Source: CAWDVK01 sp963805715
Lineage (GTDB): Bacteria; Actinomycetota; Actinomycetes; Streptosporangiales; Streptosporangiaceae
Direction of reading: 5' to 3'
NCBI GenBank assembly: GCA_963805715.1
Contig: CAWDVK010000019.1
Span: 108,812-172,811, forward strand
Length of the DNA stretch: 64,000 bases
Shown in pieces: positions 46,768-55,933 of this stretch (within the stretch, counting starts at the first letter, position 1; each line of letters opens with the position of its first letter). The position numbers and the translations under genes are program-made. The notes beneath the pieces were generated by a model, which saw nothing but the letters and a program-made list of their open reading frames with translations, searched no databases and was not told where the DNA came from.

Positions 46768-47505
46768 CTAGCCCGGCAGCACGGACGAGCCTGGCCGGGA
46801 CTGCCGCAGCAGCGCCTCGGCGACAGTGAGGTCGGCCTCATAGGTGATCTTGATGTTGCGCTCGCTGCCGGTAACCGCGCCGACCGGCACCTCGGGCAGG
46901 TAGCGGAGCACGACACCGCAGTCATCGGTGGCGGCAGCAGCGGCGAAGCCAGGGTCCGCCGCGGCGCGCTGGTAGGCCGCCCTGATGACCGAGAGCCGGA
47001 AGCCCTGCGGCGTCTGGCAGCGGGCCAGTGTCTGGCGTGGCAGCACCCGGCGCATCGTCTGGTCAGCGACTTCCACGATGGTGTCCGGGGATGCCACCAC
47101 CACGCCGACGGCCTGGTAGCTGTCGAGGGCTGCGACGCAGGCCGCGATCGTCTGCTGGTCGATCAGCGGCCGCGCGGCATCGTGGAACAGGACATTGCAC
47201 TGCTCAGCTGCCGCGGGCTCACCCGGCGGGACGATCGCGGCGATCGCGGCCCTGGTGGAATCCGAGCGCGCTTCCCCGCCCGGCACTATCCCGGTCAGCT
47301 TGCGATAGCCGCGCAGCTGGTCTCTCGCCTGCCCGGCGAGGCCGGCGGCGATGACCACGAGGATCTCATCCACTGCCGGTGCCTGATCGAACGCGTCCAC
47401 GCAGTGCTCGAGCAGCGTCCGGCCCGCGAGCACCCGCAGCTGCTTGGGCATGCCGCCGAATCGCCGGCCAGACCCGCCCGCCAGCACCACCGCTACTGTC
47501 CGCAC
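46768..47505 (-). CDS. IspD/TarI-family cytidylyltransferase
   Basis: From GTG 47505 about 245 residues: RTVAVVLAGGSGRRFGGMPK is the nucleotide-binding loop, with a central FHDAARPLID and C-terminal ATDDCGVVLRYLPEVP and NIKITYEADLTVAEAL. It transfers CMP to a polyol or sugar phosphate. IspD makes CDP-methylerythritol; TarI makes CDP-ribitol. Its place beside a DUF5941 protein, CDP-alcohol transferase and glycosyltransferases, rather than ispF, favours a TarI-like polymer role. The annotated frame extends to 47571 but begins with unstructured residues. Confidence 0.85.
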   Translation of the reverse strand: MRTVAVVLAGGSGRRFGGMPKQLRVLAGRTLLEHCVDAFDQAPAVDEILVVIAAGLAGQARDQLRGYRKLTGIVPGGEARSDSTRAAIAAIVPPGEPAAAEQCNVLFHDAARPLIDQQTIAACVAALDSYQAVGVVVASPDTIVEVADQTMRRVLPRQTLARCQTPQGFRLSVIRAAYQRAAADPGFAAAAATDDCGVVLRYLPEVPVGAVTGSERNIKITYEADLTVAEALLRQSRPGSSVLPG

Positions 47506-47742
47506 CTGCCCGAGGTTACTGGCGGCAGGCCGCCGGGACAGCTGCCGGGCCGTTCCCGTCCTGCCGGGCAACGCCGCAGCTCATCAGCCCGGTACGGTCC
47601 GGGCTTCGCTGGGTACGCTCGGTAAGCAGATCAACGCCCATGGTCTGTAAGTTCAATTCGGGAGGATCTGATCGTCGCTGGGCTGAATGGGCCGGCTGAC
47701 GGCACGGCCAGTGAACATGGCGGTGCTGCCGGGTCAGGCACG
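47506..47742. promoter_or_regulatory. Divergent promoter region of the polymer operons
   Basis: A 237-bp gap between the divergent cytidylyltransferase and DUF5941 genes; both promoters should lie here. No distinct -35/-10 pair or palindrome is obvious. Confidence 0.4.
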
Positions 47743-49590
47743 ATGCGGGGCCCGGCCGGATCGAACGCGGTCACGACCGTAGGCGGTCGGCTGGCTGCCT
47801 GGTCGACGGCCAGGTCGCTGTCACCGAACTCGCTGACCGGCATCTCGCTCCTGCTCGGGTGCTGCGCTGCGGCCTGGTTCTCGGCGGGAACCAGGGCAAC
47901 CGACATCAAGGCAGCCGTTGCGCTCTGCGCGTGCTACCTGGCTGCCGTGGCCGCCGCGAGGCTCATGGCCGCCTGGCGGGCCGGGATTCCCGGCTGGCTG
48001 GCGCTGCTGAGCGCCCGGGGCTGCGAGGCCGCGGTCTACGCGGCGCTGGCGATCGGGGCGTCGGCGGCGGGCTGGGCTGGCGTGTGGCCGCTGGCTGTCG
48101 CCGTGCTGAGCATGGTCGCCGTGCATGACGCCATGAACGCCTGCGCCGGATCTGAGCAGCCGGAGCACGGACGCGGCGCCTTCCGCTGGCTGCTGGCCTG
48201 CGCCCTGGACATGCCAGCGGGCGGCCGCGTCCTGCTGATCGTGGTCATCACTCCGGTCTGGGGGGGCCGGGCCGCGCTGCTGGCGCTGCTCGACTGGGCC
48301 GTCATCTCGGTGGGCTACGGCATCGGCGGTAAGACCCCGGCGGAGGCAGCAGATACCGCTGACGAGGGCAGCGCGGCCGCGGTCCACCGGCCGGCGCCGG
48401 CTGGCCTGGACGTGGTCCTGATGGTCGCGGCCCGCGCCGAGCCGCTGGTAACGCTCCAGCCGGCGGCCAAGGTGCGCGACCCGGCCTCGCCGCTGGAGGT
48501 CTCTGCCGCGTCCCAGGGGGCGGGCCCGCCCGGCGGCAACGGCTCGGTCGGCGACGGGGGCGGCCCGATTGACCTGGGGAAGCTGCACTCGGCCGCCAGT
48601 CAGCCCGATCTCGGGGCGCCGCCGGGCACGGACGGGCCGATCGACCTCGCGATCCTGCACTCGGCGGCAGTCCGGCCGGATCTCGCTGCCGGTCCCCGGC
48701 CTGCGAGCCCGCTTGGGGTGACGAACTCGCAAGAGGCCGGCCCGGCTGACGTGGCCGTTCCGGCCGATGTGACCGGGTCCGTGGATGTGACCGAGCCTGC
48801 CGGTGCGACCGGGTCCGTGGATGTGACCGGGCCCATGGATGTGACCGGGCCGGCCGGTGCCATCGGGGCCGCCGATCGGACCGGGCCGATCGACGTGACC
48901 CGGCCGATCGACGTGACCGGGCTGGCCGATTCGACCGGGCCGATCGGCCGCTCCGGGCTCATCGACGGCACCGGGCTCATCGACGGCACCGGGCTCATTG
49001 AGCGGCGTGACTGGGGTTCGGTCGGCAGTGATCGATGGCAGCCAGCGCTGCTGGTCCGCTGCCGGGATGACGGGGCCATTGCCCGGCGGCTGGGGGCTCT
49101 GGCACGCGGGCAGCTCGTGCCGCTGCCGCCTGCCCTGGTCGGGCTCGCGGCCGGCGCCGCGCTGGCCGTGCTCGGGCTCAGTAACCTCCCGGCCATCGTG
49201 GCCATCGCCCCGGTCGCGGCCTTGCTGCTGGCGGCGTTCGGCTCCAGTCACCCGCATGACGGCCGGTTTGACTGGCTCGTGCCTGCCATCCTGCAGGGCG
49301 CCCAGTACCTCTACATCGCGGCGCTCGGCTTTGCCCTGCACGTACCCGCCGGCGTGATTCTGCTGCTCTGCGCCGTGATCATGCTGTGGAGCGCCGACCT
49401 GGCCAGCGGGCCGCCGCGGCGGCGCGCAGCATGGCTCGGCTGGGACGGCCGGATGATCCTGCTCTGGCTCGGCTACGTGGCGGGGGTAGCGACATTCGCG
49501 TACATAGCCCTGGCCGCGTATCTTGGTGTGCTCATCTGCTGGGACGTCATGGCGACCTGCCTGGCGCTGCGGGAGGGAGAACGCCGGTGA
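47743..49590 (+). CDS. DUF5941-containing membrane protein with degenerate CDP-alcohol transferase-like N-terminus
   Basis: The 615-residue product has an N-terminal membrane domain (about 25-200) similar to CDP-alcohol phosphatidyltransferases (LSPNSLTGISLLLGCCAAAW) in which the D-x2-D-G-x2-A-R catalytic motif is absent; a central low-complexity insert of about 170 residues (about 245-415, VTGPxD-type repeats); and a C-terminal DUF5941 membrane domain from about 465 (RCRDDGAIARRLGALARGQL, DGRFDWLVPAILQGAQYLYI). Its role is unknown; related genes sit in the same cluster in Streptomyces as I recall. The stop overlaps the next gene (GTGA). Confidence 0.78.
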   Translation: MRGPAGSNAVTTVGGRLAAWSTARSLSPNSLTGISLLLGCCAAAWFSAGTRATDIKAAVALCACYLAAVAAARLMAAWRAGIPGWLALLSARGCEAAVYAALAIGASAAGWAGVWPLAVAVLSMVAVHDAMNACAGSEQPEHGRGAFRWLLACALDMPAGGRVLLIVVITPVWGGRAALLALLDWAVISVGYGIGGKTPAEAADTADEGSAAAVHRPAPAGLDVVLMVAARAEPLVTLQPAAKVRDPASPLEVSAASQGAGPPGGNGSVGDGGGPIDLGKLHSAASQPDLGAPPGTDGPIDLAILHSAAVRPDLAAGPRPASPLGVTNSQEAGPADVAVPADVTGSVDVTEPAGATGSVDVTGPMDVTGPAGAIGAADRTGPIDVTRPIDVTGLADSTGPIGRSGLIDGTGLIDGTGLIERRDWGSVGSDRWQPALLVRCRDDGAIARRLGALARGQLVPLPPALVGLAAGAALAVLGLSNLPAIVAIAPVAALLLAAFGSSHPHDGRFDWLVPAILQGAQYLYIAALGFALHVPAGVILLLCAVIMLWSADLASGPPRRRAAWLGWDGRMILLWLGYVAGVATFAYIALAAYLGVLICWDVMATCLALREGERR

Positions 49591-50331
49591 TCGGCATGGT
49601 GCTTGCCGCTGGGGCCGGGCGGCGCTTGCGTCCCGACACCGACTTCCTGCCGAAAGCACTGCTCCCGGTCGACGGCGAGACCACCATTCTCGATATCGCC
49701 CTGCGTAACCTGGCCGCTGTCGGTCTCACCGAGGTCGCCGTGGTCGTCGGATACGCGGCGGGCGCGGTGGCGGACCGGGTGATCGAGCTCGAAGAAGCGG
49801 CACGGCGTCACGCTGGAGCTCGTGTACAACGACCGGGCCGAGGAGTGGAATAACGCCTACTCGCTCTGGCTGGCCCGTGAGCATTTCAGCCGGGGCGCCC
49901 TGCTCGTGAACGGAGACACGGTGCACCCGGTCAGCGTGGAGCAGGCGCTGCTGGCCGCCGCCGAGCGGGATGGCCAGCCGGACCTCGTCCTGGCCATCGA
50001 CGACGTAAAGCAGCTGGCCGATGAGGAAATGAAGGTGGTGCTGGACGAGCGGGGGCTGCTGGCCAGGATCAGCAAGCAGATGGACCCGCGGCAGGCAGAC
50101 GGCGAGTACATCGGCGCGACGCTGATCTCGCCCGCCGCCGCGATCTCACTGGCCGATGCGCTCGAGGCAACATGGCGCCGCGATCCGGGCCTGTATTACG
50201 AGGACGGGTACCAGGAGCTGGCCGACCGCGGGGGCGAGATCGGCGCCGTGCCCATCGGCGCCGTCGACTGGGTCGAGGTCGATGACCACCGGGACCTGAT
50301 GCGGGCACGGGAGATCGCCGCGCGCTGCTAA
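49587..50331 (+). CDS. Nucleotidyltransferase (sugar- or phosphocholine-type cytidylyltransferase), apparent frameshift
   Basis: The GTG start overlaps the DUF5941 stop. The first ~70 codons contain the NTP-binding signature LAAGAGRRLRPDTDFLPKAL; from about 49793 the protein continues, one register off, as VTLELVYNDRAEEWNNAYSL and on to SLWLAREHFSRGALLVNGDT and the C-terminal end. A single extra base (or two missing) in GAAGAAG at 49791-49797 explains it. As drawn, the product is truncated at about 85 residues; if the base is an error it is a complete 247-residue enzyme of the phosphocholine-cytidylyltransferase family. It would activate a polyol or choline-like phosphate for the downstream transferase. 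Confidence 0.8.
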
Positions 50332-50498
50332 TCTCGCGGGTGGCTGCACCGGCTGGCCGCGAGCGCCGACGTGGGTGGCGTCCTGGCGGAATCCGCCCCG
50401 CCAGCGCACTTCGCCCGGGCCGGCCCGGCGCAGGCGACCGCTAGCGCAGCTAACCTGACGCAGGCTGACCAGGCCCGTCACGATGCCCGAGGAGTCTC

Positions 50499-51551
50499 AT
50501 GCCGCTGCTGGCCCGGATGCTCGCCGCCCCGCTGGTCATCAACGTCCGGCCGGGTGCCATCGCCAGCCTAGGCGGCTTGCTGGCCGACCGGCGGATCGCC
50601 ACGGAGGGCCGGGTGGCAGTTGCCGTCGGGCCCGGCCAGGGCGAGAGCATCGTCGCCGAGCTGGAGATCGAGGCGGCCGAGGTGTTCGGGGTCGGGGACG
50701 GCACGCACAGCAGCGCGGTGTCGCTGGGTAAGCGCCTCCGGTCTGGCGCCTATGAGGCGGTGGCTGGCATCGGCGGCGGCCGGACCATTGATGTCACCAA
50801 GTTCGCGGCGAACATGGCCGGCATTCCGATGGTGGCGGTCGCCACCAACCTGGCCCACGACGGCATCGCCTCGCCAATCAGCTCGCTGGAGCACGAATCA
50901 GGCAAGGGTTCCTACGGCGTCGTCATGCCGGTCGCCGTCATCGTGGACCTGGACCGGGTTCGGCTCGCTCCGGATGCCCTCGCTACCGCGGGAATCGGGG
51001 ATGTCGTGAGCAATCTGTCCGCGGTAGCCGACTGGGAGCTAGCAGCAGCCGACACCGGTGAGCAGATTGACGGCCTGGCTGTCGCCATGGCCCGGACAGC
51101 GGCCCAGGCGGTGCTGAACCAGCGGGGGCAGGCGCGCTCCGACGAGTTCCTCACCGTGCTGGCCGAGGCGCTGATCCTGTCCGGGATGGCCATGGCGGTG
51201 GCCGGGTCCAGCCGCCCGTCGAGCGGCGGCGACCACGAGATCATGCACGCGATCGACCGCCTCTATCCCGGCACCGCCAGTCACGGCGAGCTGGCCGGCG
51301 TGGGGGCGCTGTTCTGCGCGCACCTGCGCGAGGACCGGGAGCAGGCTGAGCTCATCTCGGCCTGCCTGGCCCGGCACGGCCTGCCCCGCACCCCGGATGA
51401 TCTCGGCATGTCCCGCGCCGATTTCACCAAGGCGGTGGCCTACGCTCCGGGCACGCGGCCCGGCCGCTACACGATCCTGGAGCGCCTCGCCCTGCCGGAG
51501 GCGGAAATCGCGACCCGAGTGGAGGAGTATGCCAGGGCCATCGCTGGCTGA
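50499..51551 (+). CDS. sn-Glycerol-1-phosphate dehydrogenase-like iron-containing alcohol dehydrogenase
   Basis: The 350-residue product has the G1PDH/AraM fold: NAD(P)-binding GIGGGRTIDVTKFAAN (residues 91-106), the substrate and metal region SSGGDHEIMHAIDR with His and Asp ligands, and a further HGELAGVGALFCAH. Archaea use this enzyme to make the G1P backbone; bacterial AraM makes G1P for phosphoglycerol lipids. Related polyol dehydrogenases share the fold, so the substrate is not certain. It is followed without a gap by the CDP-alcohol transferase, whose start lies within this gene. Confidence 0.85.
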   Translation: MPLLARMLAAPLVINVRPGAIASLGGLLADRRIATEGRVAVAVGPGQGESIVAELEIEAAEVFGVGDGTHSSAVSLGKRLRSGAYEAVAGIGGGRTIDVTKFAANMAGIPMVAVATNLAHDGIASPISSLEHESGKGSYGVVMPVAVIVDLDRVRLAPDALATAGIGDVVSNLSAVADWELAAADTGEQIDGLAVAMARTAAQAVLNQRGQARSDEFLTVLAEALILSGMAMAVAGSSRPSSGGDHEIMHAIDRLYPGTASHGELAGVGALFCAHLREDREQAELISACLARHGLPRTPDDLGMSRADFTKAVAYAPGTRPGRYTILERLALPEAEIATRVEEYARAIAG

Positions 51552-52301
51552 GCTGCGGGCAGCGGGCCAGCCGCAGGCGGTCATCGACCGGCTCAACGAC
51601 GAGCACTGGGCCGGCCGCTGTACATGCGCAAGTTCTCGCCGCGGGCCACCTGGGTTTTCGCCAGGCTGGGCTGGTCACCCAATGGCGTCACCGTGGCGTT
51701 CATCGTCTGCGGGATCGCGGCCGGGGTGGTCGTGGCCTTCGGCGGCCTGCTCACCGCCGTCGCCGCGGCCATCCTGATCCAGGCCTACCTGCTGTTCGAC
51801 TGCTCGGACGGCGAACTGGCCCGGTGGAGCCAGCGGACCTCGGCCACCGGGATCTACCTGGACGGGATCGGCCATTACCTGGGCGAGTCGGCCCTGCTGG
51901 TCGGGCTGGGCCTGCGCGCCCAGGGCGAGCTCACCATCTCCGGCAGGTACGTCACCGCCGGCCTGGCCGCCGCGCTGCTCGCGATGCTGGTCAAGGCCGA
52001 GACGGACAACGTGGTCGTCGCGCGGGCCAAGGCCGGGCTGCCCGGCGGCCACGACGACGACGCGCTGCAGCCGCAGAAGCTGGGACTGGCGCTGGCGCGC
52101 CGGGTCGCCAGCCTGCTGCGCGTGCACCGGATCACGCACGCCGTGGAGCTGTCCCTGCTGATCCTGCTCGCGGCCATCGTGGACGCCGTGCGCGGCGGCC
52201 TGACCGCCACCCGGCTGCTGCTGCTGGCCTGCCTGGTGGTGAGCGCCCTGATGGTGGTGGCGCACCTGGCGGCGATCGTCGCGTCCAGGCGGCTTCGGTG
52301 A
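51529..52301 (+). CDS. CDP-alcohol phosphatidyltransferase, apparent frameshift
   Basis: The ATG at 51529 overlaps the dehydrogenase end. The short N-terminal segment (LAELRAAGQPQAVIDRLNDE, EHWAGR) stops matching at about 51618, where one missing base (CGCTGTAC for CGCCTGTAC) would restore the continuation LYMRKFSPRATWVFARLGW. The main domain has six TM helices and the motif DCSDGELARW-x8-G-x3-D-x3-H; the final Asp of the canonical D-x2-D-G-x2-A-R-x8-G-x3-D-x3-D motif is His. It should move a phospho-alcohol from CDP to a membrane acceptor at the inner leaflet. The frame is open from 51624 to the end. Confidence 0.8.
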
Positions 52302-53155
52302 AGCTGTCCTGCGTCATCCTCACGACGGGCAACCGCCCGGCCGAGCTGGCCCGTGCCATCGACAGCACCGCGGCCCTGCGCGCAGACGGCGGCCAGGTCG
52401 TGGTGGTCGGCAACGGCGCCGACGTGCCGCCCGTTCCGGCCGGAGTGGAGGCGATCCGGCTGCCGGAGAATGTCGGCGTCGCGGCCGGGCGCAACGCTGG
52501 CGTGCGGGCCGCCTCGGGCGACGTGGTGCTCTTCCTCGATGACGACGGGTGGTACCCGGACGCGGGCCTGGCCGCCCACGTGTCCGCCCGGTTCGCCGCC
52601 GATCCGCTGCTCGCCGTGCTGGCCTTCGGGGTGGTCGATCCGGACGGAGCACCCGGCCCGCGCTGGCACGTGCCCCGGCTGCGGGTCGGCGATCCGGGCC
52701 GGGCATCCGAGGTGACCACGTTCAGCGGCGGAGCCTGCGCGATCAGGCGATCGGCGTACCTGGAGGCCGGCGGCCTGCCGGACCGGTTCTTCTACGCGCA
52801 CGAGGAGATCGACCTGGCCTGGCGGCTGATCGGGCTTGGCTACCGGCTGGAGTATGACGCGGCCGCCCGGATGGCCCATCCGGCCGTGCCCAACTCGCGG
52901 CACGCCGGCTTCTACCGGCTCGATGCCAGGAACAGGGTCCTGCTGGCCCGCCGGAACCTGCCCTGGCCGCTGGCCGGCCTGTTCCTGGTCAACTGGCTGG
53001 CCCTCACGATCGTCCGGGAGCGGTCGCCCGCGGCCCTGAGGGCGTGGCTGGGCGGCTTTGCCGAGGGCTGGCGGATGGACCCGGGCGAGCGGCGCCCGCT
53101 CTCGGTCCGGACCATCTGGCGGATGACTCGCATCGGCCGTCCGCCGGTGATCTGA
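52298..53155 (+). CDS. GT2-family glycosyltransferase
   Basis: The GTG start overlaps the preceding stop (GGTGA), so the gene is translationally coupled. Its 285 residues form a GT-A domain: LSCVILTTGNRPAELARAID, GVAAGRNAGVRAASGDVVLF, and a DDDG motif for the metal-nucleotide site, then FFYAHEEIDLAWRLIGLG for the acceptor loop. A short hydrophobic C-terminal segment may touch the membrane. It is the last gene of the operon and probably glycosylates the product of the phosphatidyltransferase. It converges on the HD gene with a 15-bp gap. Confidence 0.88.
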   Translation: MKLSCVILTTGNRPAELARAIDSTAALRADGGQVVVVGNGADVPPVPAGVEAIRLPENVGVAAGRNAGVRAASGDVVLFLDDDGWYPDAGLAAHVSARFAADPLLAVLAFGVVDPDGAPGPRWHVPRLRVGDPGRASEVTTFSGGACAIRRSAYLEAGGLPDRFFYAHEEIDLAWRLIGLGYRLEYDAAARMAHPAVPNSRHAGFYRLDARNRVLLARRNLPWPLAGLFLVNWLALTIVRERSPAALRAWLGGFAEGWRMDPGERRPLSVRTIWRMTRIGRPPVI

Positions 53156-53170
53156 CCGGGACGCCTGGCC

Positions 53171-53773
53171 TCACGCGACGGGCACGCCGAGGTCGGCGAA
53201 GTCGGCCCGCCAGGCCGCGTACCACGCCGCGAAGAACGGCTCGCCGGCCGCGAGCGGGATGATGTGCGTCACGGTCTGCGCGTAATAAGCGCGCTGCCTG
53301 GGCGGGGCCAGGTTGCGCAGCGTCTGCACGTTGCTGGCCCGGTCGGCCAGCTTCACCAGCACGGCGTCGCGCGGCGCGGCTGCCAGGCCGCGCAGGTAGG
53401 CCTCCTTCACCGCGGCCTTGTCCTGGCCCGGGCCCGCGACCGGGATCGTCACCCACCCGACCAGCTCGGCTACCCGCGGGCCGAAGCCGGCCGCCAGCTC
53501 GGGCAGCGTGCACTCGGTGTCCTCGACGACATCGTGCAGGACCGCGGCGGCGAGCAGGTCCGGCCTGGTCTCGCCAGCGCCGCTGGCGAGCACCTGCAGC
53601 GTCTCCAGCAGGTGCTCCAGGTAGGGAGCGCCGGTGGGGCGGCGCTGATCACCATGCTGGCTGGCGGCGAACGCCGCGGCCCGGCCGACCTCGGCGAGAG
53701 CGGACGCGGGCAGCAAGGCCTGCAGGCCCTGCTCGGCCTGCGGCCAGGAATGCCAGTCGGTGAAAAGCCTCAT
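53171..53773 (-). CDS. HD-domain hydrolase of the SpoT/Mesh1 type
   Basis: The 200-residue cytosolic protein has the small alarmone hydrolase pattern: HGDQRRPTGAPYLEHLLETL, the HD pair in AAAVLHDVVEDTE, and KLADRASNVQTL. These proteins hydrolyse (p)ppGpp to GDP/GTP and pyrophosphate; a synthetase domain is absent. Sequence alone cannot exclude another nucleotide substrate. No obvious stringent-response partner is nearby. Confidence 0.85.
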   Translation of the reverse strand: MRLFTDWHSWPQAEQGLQALLPASALAEVGRAAAFAASQHGDQRRPTGAPYLEHLLETLQVLASGAGETRPDLLAAAVLHDVVEDTECTLPELAAGFGPRVAELVGWVTIPVAGPGQDKAAVKEAYLRGLAAAPRDAVLVKLADRASNVQTLRNLAPPRQRAYYAQTVTHIIPLAAGEPFFAAWYAAWRADFADLGVPVA

Positions 53774-53921
53774 GGCGCCATTGTGGGCTACTGCGGCCCG
53801 CGCGGCGGCGCGGCGCTGTCCCCGGGCCGCCGGCGACTCGGGCCGGCGCGGCGGGCTCTGGCAGTCAGCCGGCTCCGGCAGCCGCTGGCCCGTTCAGGAA
53901 CGGAACCTGGCCTGGTGCTCG

Positions 53922-55460
53922 TCAGTTCCCGTCCGGCCCGGCGAAGGCGTTGCTGTCATGGCAGACATCGACGTTGCCGGTGATACCGCCGTACTGCTGG
54001 GCCAGGTTGCTGGTACTGGCCGAGCTCGACGGGCTGGCCGCCGCCGGGGCCTTCAGCTGGCTGAAGCTGGAACCCAGGATCAGGTTCAGCGTGCCGGGCG
54101 TCAGGCTGGTGTTCTCCTCCAGCGTCACGCCGCTCAGCTGGGCCTTCAGGGTCTCGGCGGCGGGGAGGCCGGCGGCCGATGCGTACTGGATCACCGAGTG
54201 GGTGTAGCCGAAGCTGGCGGCATTGCCGCTGCCCACGACATTGAAGCCGCGGCTGGTCAGGTCGGTGCTGGCGGTGGCGGCGACGCCGCTTATGCCCGAG
54301 CCGTTCAGCACCTGGACGTTCACCGCTGACGGGCTGACGGTGGCGACCGGGCTGGCACTCGGGACGGCGCTCGCCTTCGGCTTGGCGGCGGGCAACCTGG
54401 TGTCGTGCGCGATGGCCGAGAAGAGGGCGGTGGCCTGGGAGGTCCACTGGACCCAGGCGGTTTCCTGGGCGTAGGTCTGGGTGGGCACCTCAACGAACTG
54501 CACCGACCCCGAGCTGAGCCCGCGCAGCCCCTCGGCGATCTGCAGCATCCGGCTCGGGTTCAGCTCACTGTCGGTGGCGATGTAATGGTTGCTGGAGATG
54601 TCGTCCAGCACCGAGGCGATCTTGGCCGGGTCCCTGATCAGTCCGCTCTTCTCGATGCCCTGCACCAGCGCCGCCATCAGGAACTGGTCGCGCTGGATGC
54701 GCTGCAGGTCCGAGCCCTCGCCGAGGTCCTCGCGGGTGCGCCAGAAGGCGAGCGCCTGGGCCCCGTAGATGTGATGGAAGCCCGCCGTCAGATTGAGGCC
54801 CGACATCGGATCGTCCACCGCGGCGGGCAGGCAGACGTTGACGCCGTTCAGATCGTTGATGACGTGCTCGAAGCCGACGAAGGTGAGCTCGATGAAGTCG
54901 TCGATGCGGATGTGCGTGGTCTGCTCGAGCGTGGTCCACAGGCAGCCGGGGCCGCCGTAGGCGAAGGTGGAGTTGAGCTGCTCGACCTGGCCGGGCTGCG
55001 CCGTCTGACCGGATGTGCCATCCTCGGCGCCGCAGGCGAGGATGGGCACGACCGAGTCGCGCGGGAAGCTGAGCACGTCCACGGAGTGGGCGCCCGGCGC
55101 GATGTGCATGAGCATGACGGTGTCCGAGCGGGCGCCCTGGATGCCGGTGCTGCCGCCGATCGCGCCGTTCTCCCCGCTCCGGGTGTCCGATCCGATCAGC
55201 AGGATGTTCAGCGAGTTCGGGTCCGCTGGCGGGCGGTTGCGCAGGTCATGGGTGACGTTCACGCGCTTGATGCCGTCATAGACCTGCCGGTATTTCACGT
55301 ACGCGAAGAGCGATCCTGCCACCAGCGCTACGGCGACCACGGACGCCAGGGCACCGGTGGCGATCAGCGCAATGCGGCGTCCGCGGTGACCGGCCGCACG
55401 ACCGACGCTGTCGCCCGGCTGCTGCCAGCCAGCGGCTTCGTGCTCGTCGTAACGGCTCAT
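53922..55460 (-). CDS. LytR-CpsA-Psr family glycopolymer ligase with LytR_C tail
   Basis: I use ATG 55460 with GGAG 5 nt upstream (the frame reaches 55478). The product has a short cytosolic start, one TM helix (about 30-55), an LCP domain (LNILLIGSDTRSGENG, HSVDVLSFPRDSVVPI, DDFIELTFVGFEHVINDLNG, REDLGEGSDLQRIQRDQFLM with the conserved arginines), a Ser/Ala linker and a LytR_C domain (VNVQVLNGSGISGVAATAST). Such enzymes attach teichoic-acid-like or arabinogalactan polymers to peptidoglycan from the polyprenyl carrier. Its position at the end of the polymer locus fits that role. Confidence 0.92.
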   Translation of the reverse strand: MSRYDEHEAAGWQQPGDSVGRAAGHRGRRIALIATGALASVVAVALVAGSLFAYVKYRQVYDGIKRVNVTHDLRNRPPADPNSLNILLIGSDTRSGENGAIGGSTGIQGARSDTVMLMHIAPGAHSVDVLSFPRDSVVPILACGAEDGTSGQTAQPGQVEQLNSTFAYGGPGCLWTTLEQTTHIRIDDFIELTFVGFEHVINDLNGVNVCLPAAVDDPMSGLNLTAGFHHIYGAQALAFWRTREDLGEGSDLQRIQRDQFLMAALVQGIEKSGLIRDPAKIASVLDDISSNHYIATDSELNPSRMLQIAEGLRGLSSGSVQFVEVPTQTYAQETAWVQWTSQATALFSAIAHDTRLPAAKPKASAVPSASPVATVSPSAVNVQVLNGSGISGVAATASTDLTSRGFNVVGSGNAASFGYTHSVIQYASAAGLPAAETLKAQLSGVTLEENTSLTPGTLNLILGSSFSQLKAPAAASPSSSASTSNLAQQYGGITGNVDVCHDSNAFAGPDGN

Positions 55461-55933
55461 TCCATCTCCGGGCATCATTCGGGCGGCCTTGTCGAGGAAC
55501 CTGGCCGTAGGGTTACGATCTATCGTACGTGCCCTTAATTAGGGGAATATTCATCGGATCGTAAAGATCACGTAGACGTAATAAATGATCAGTAACTAGC
55601 AGTACATGCACGGCCACTGAATCGCATCTGCCGGGCGCGAGGCATATAGAGCCGTGACCGGCGTCCATCTAGAGTGGGTCTCGTGCGCCATCCAGACCGC
55701 CCTGCTGATGCCGGGCAGACAGCTGGCCCGGGCCGGCGGGCGCACGGGGGGAGGACGGCCGGGAAGCTCCGGCCGCCGGCAACGCGGCAGGCGGTAACGC
55801 GGCAGGCGGCAGCTCGGCCGCGGGCAGCACATCGGCCGAGAGCGGCTCGGGATCGGCCACCTCGGCCGGCTCTGGCTCTGTCCCGGCGGCTCCGGGCAGT
55901 GCCGCTGCCTCGCCGCAGCGGTCCGCCCCCGAT
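55461..55933. promoter_or_regulatory. AT-richer divergent region of 470 bp; no supported gene
   Basis: The first 120 bp are much AT-richer than the window average (TTAATTAGGGGAATATTC-type sequence at about 55536-55560) and should hold the lcp promoter. The rest is GC-rich without a recognised gene; part may be coding upstream of the next start. Confidence 0.4.
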
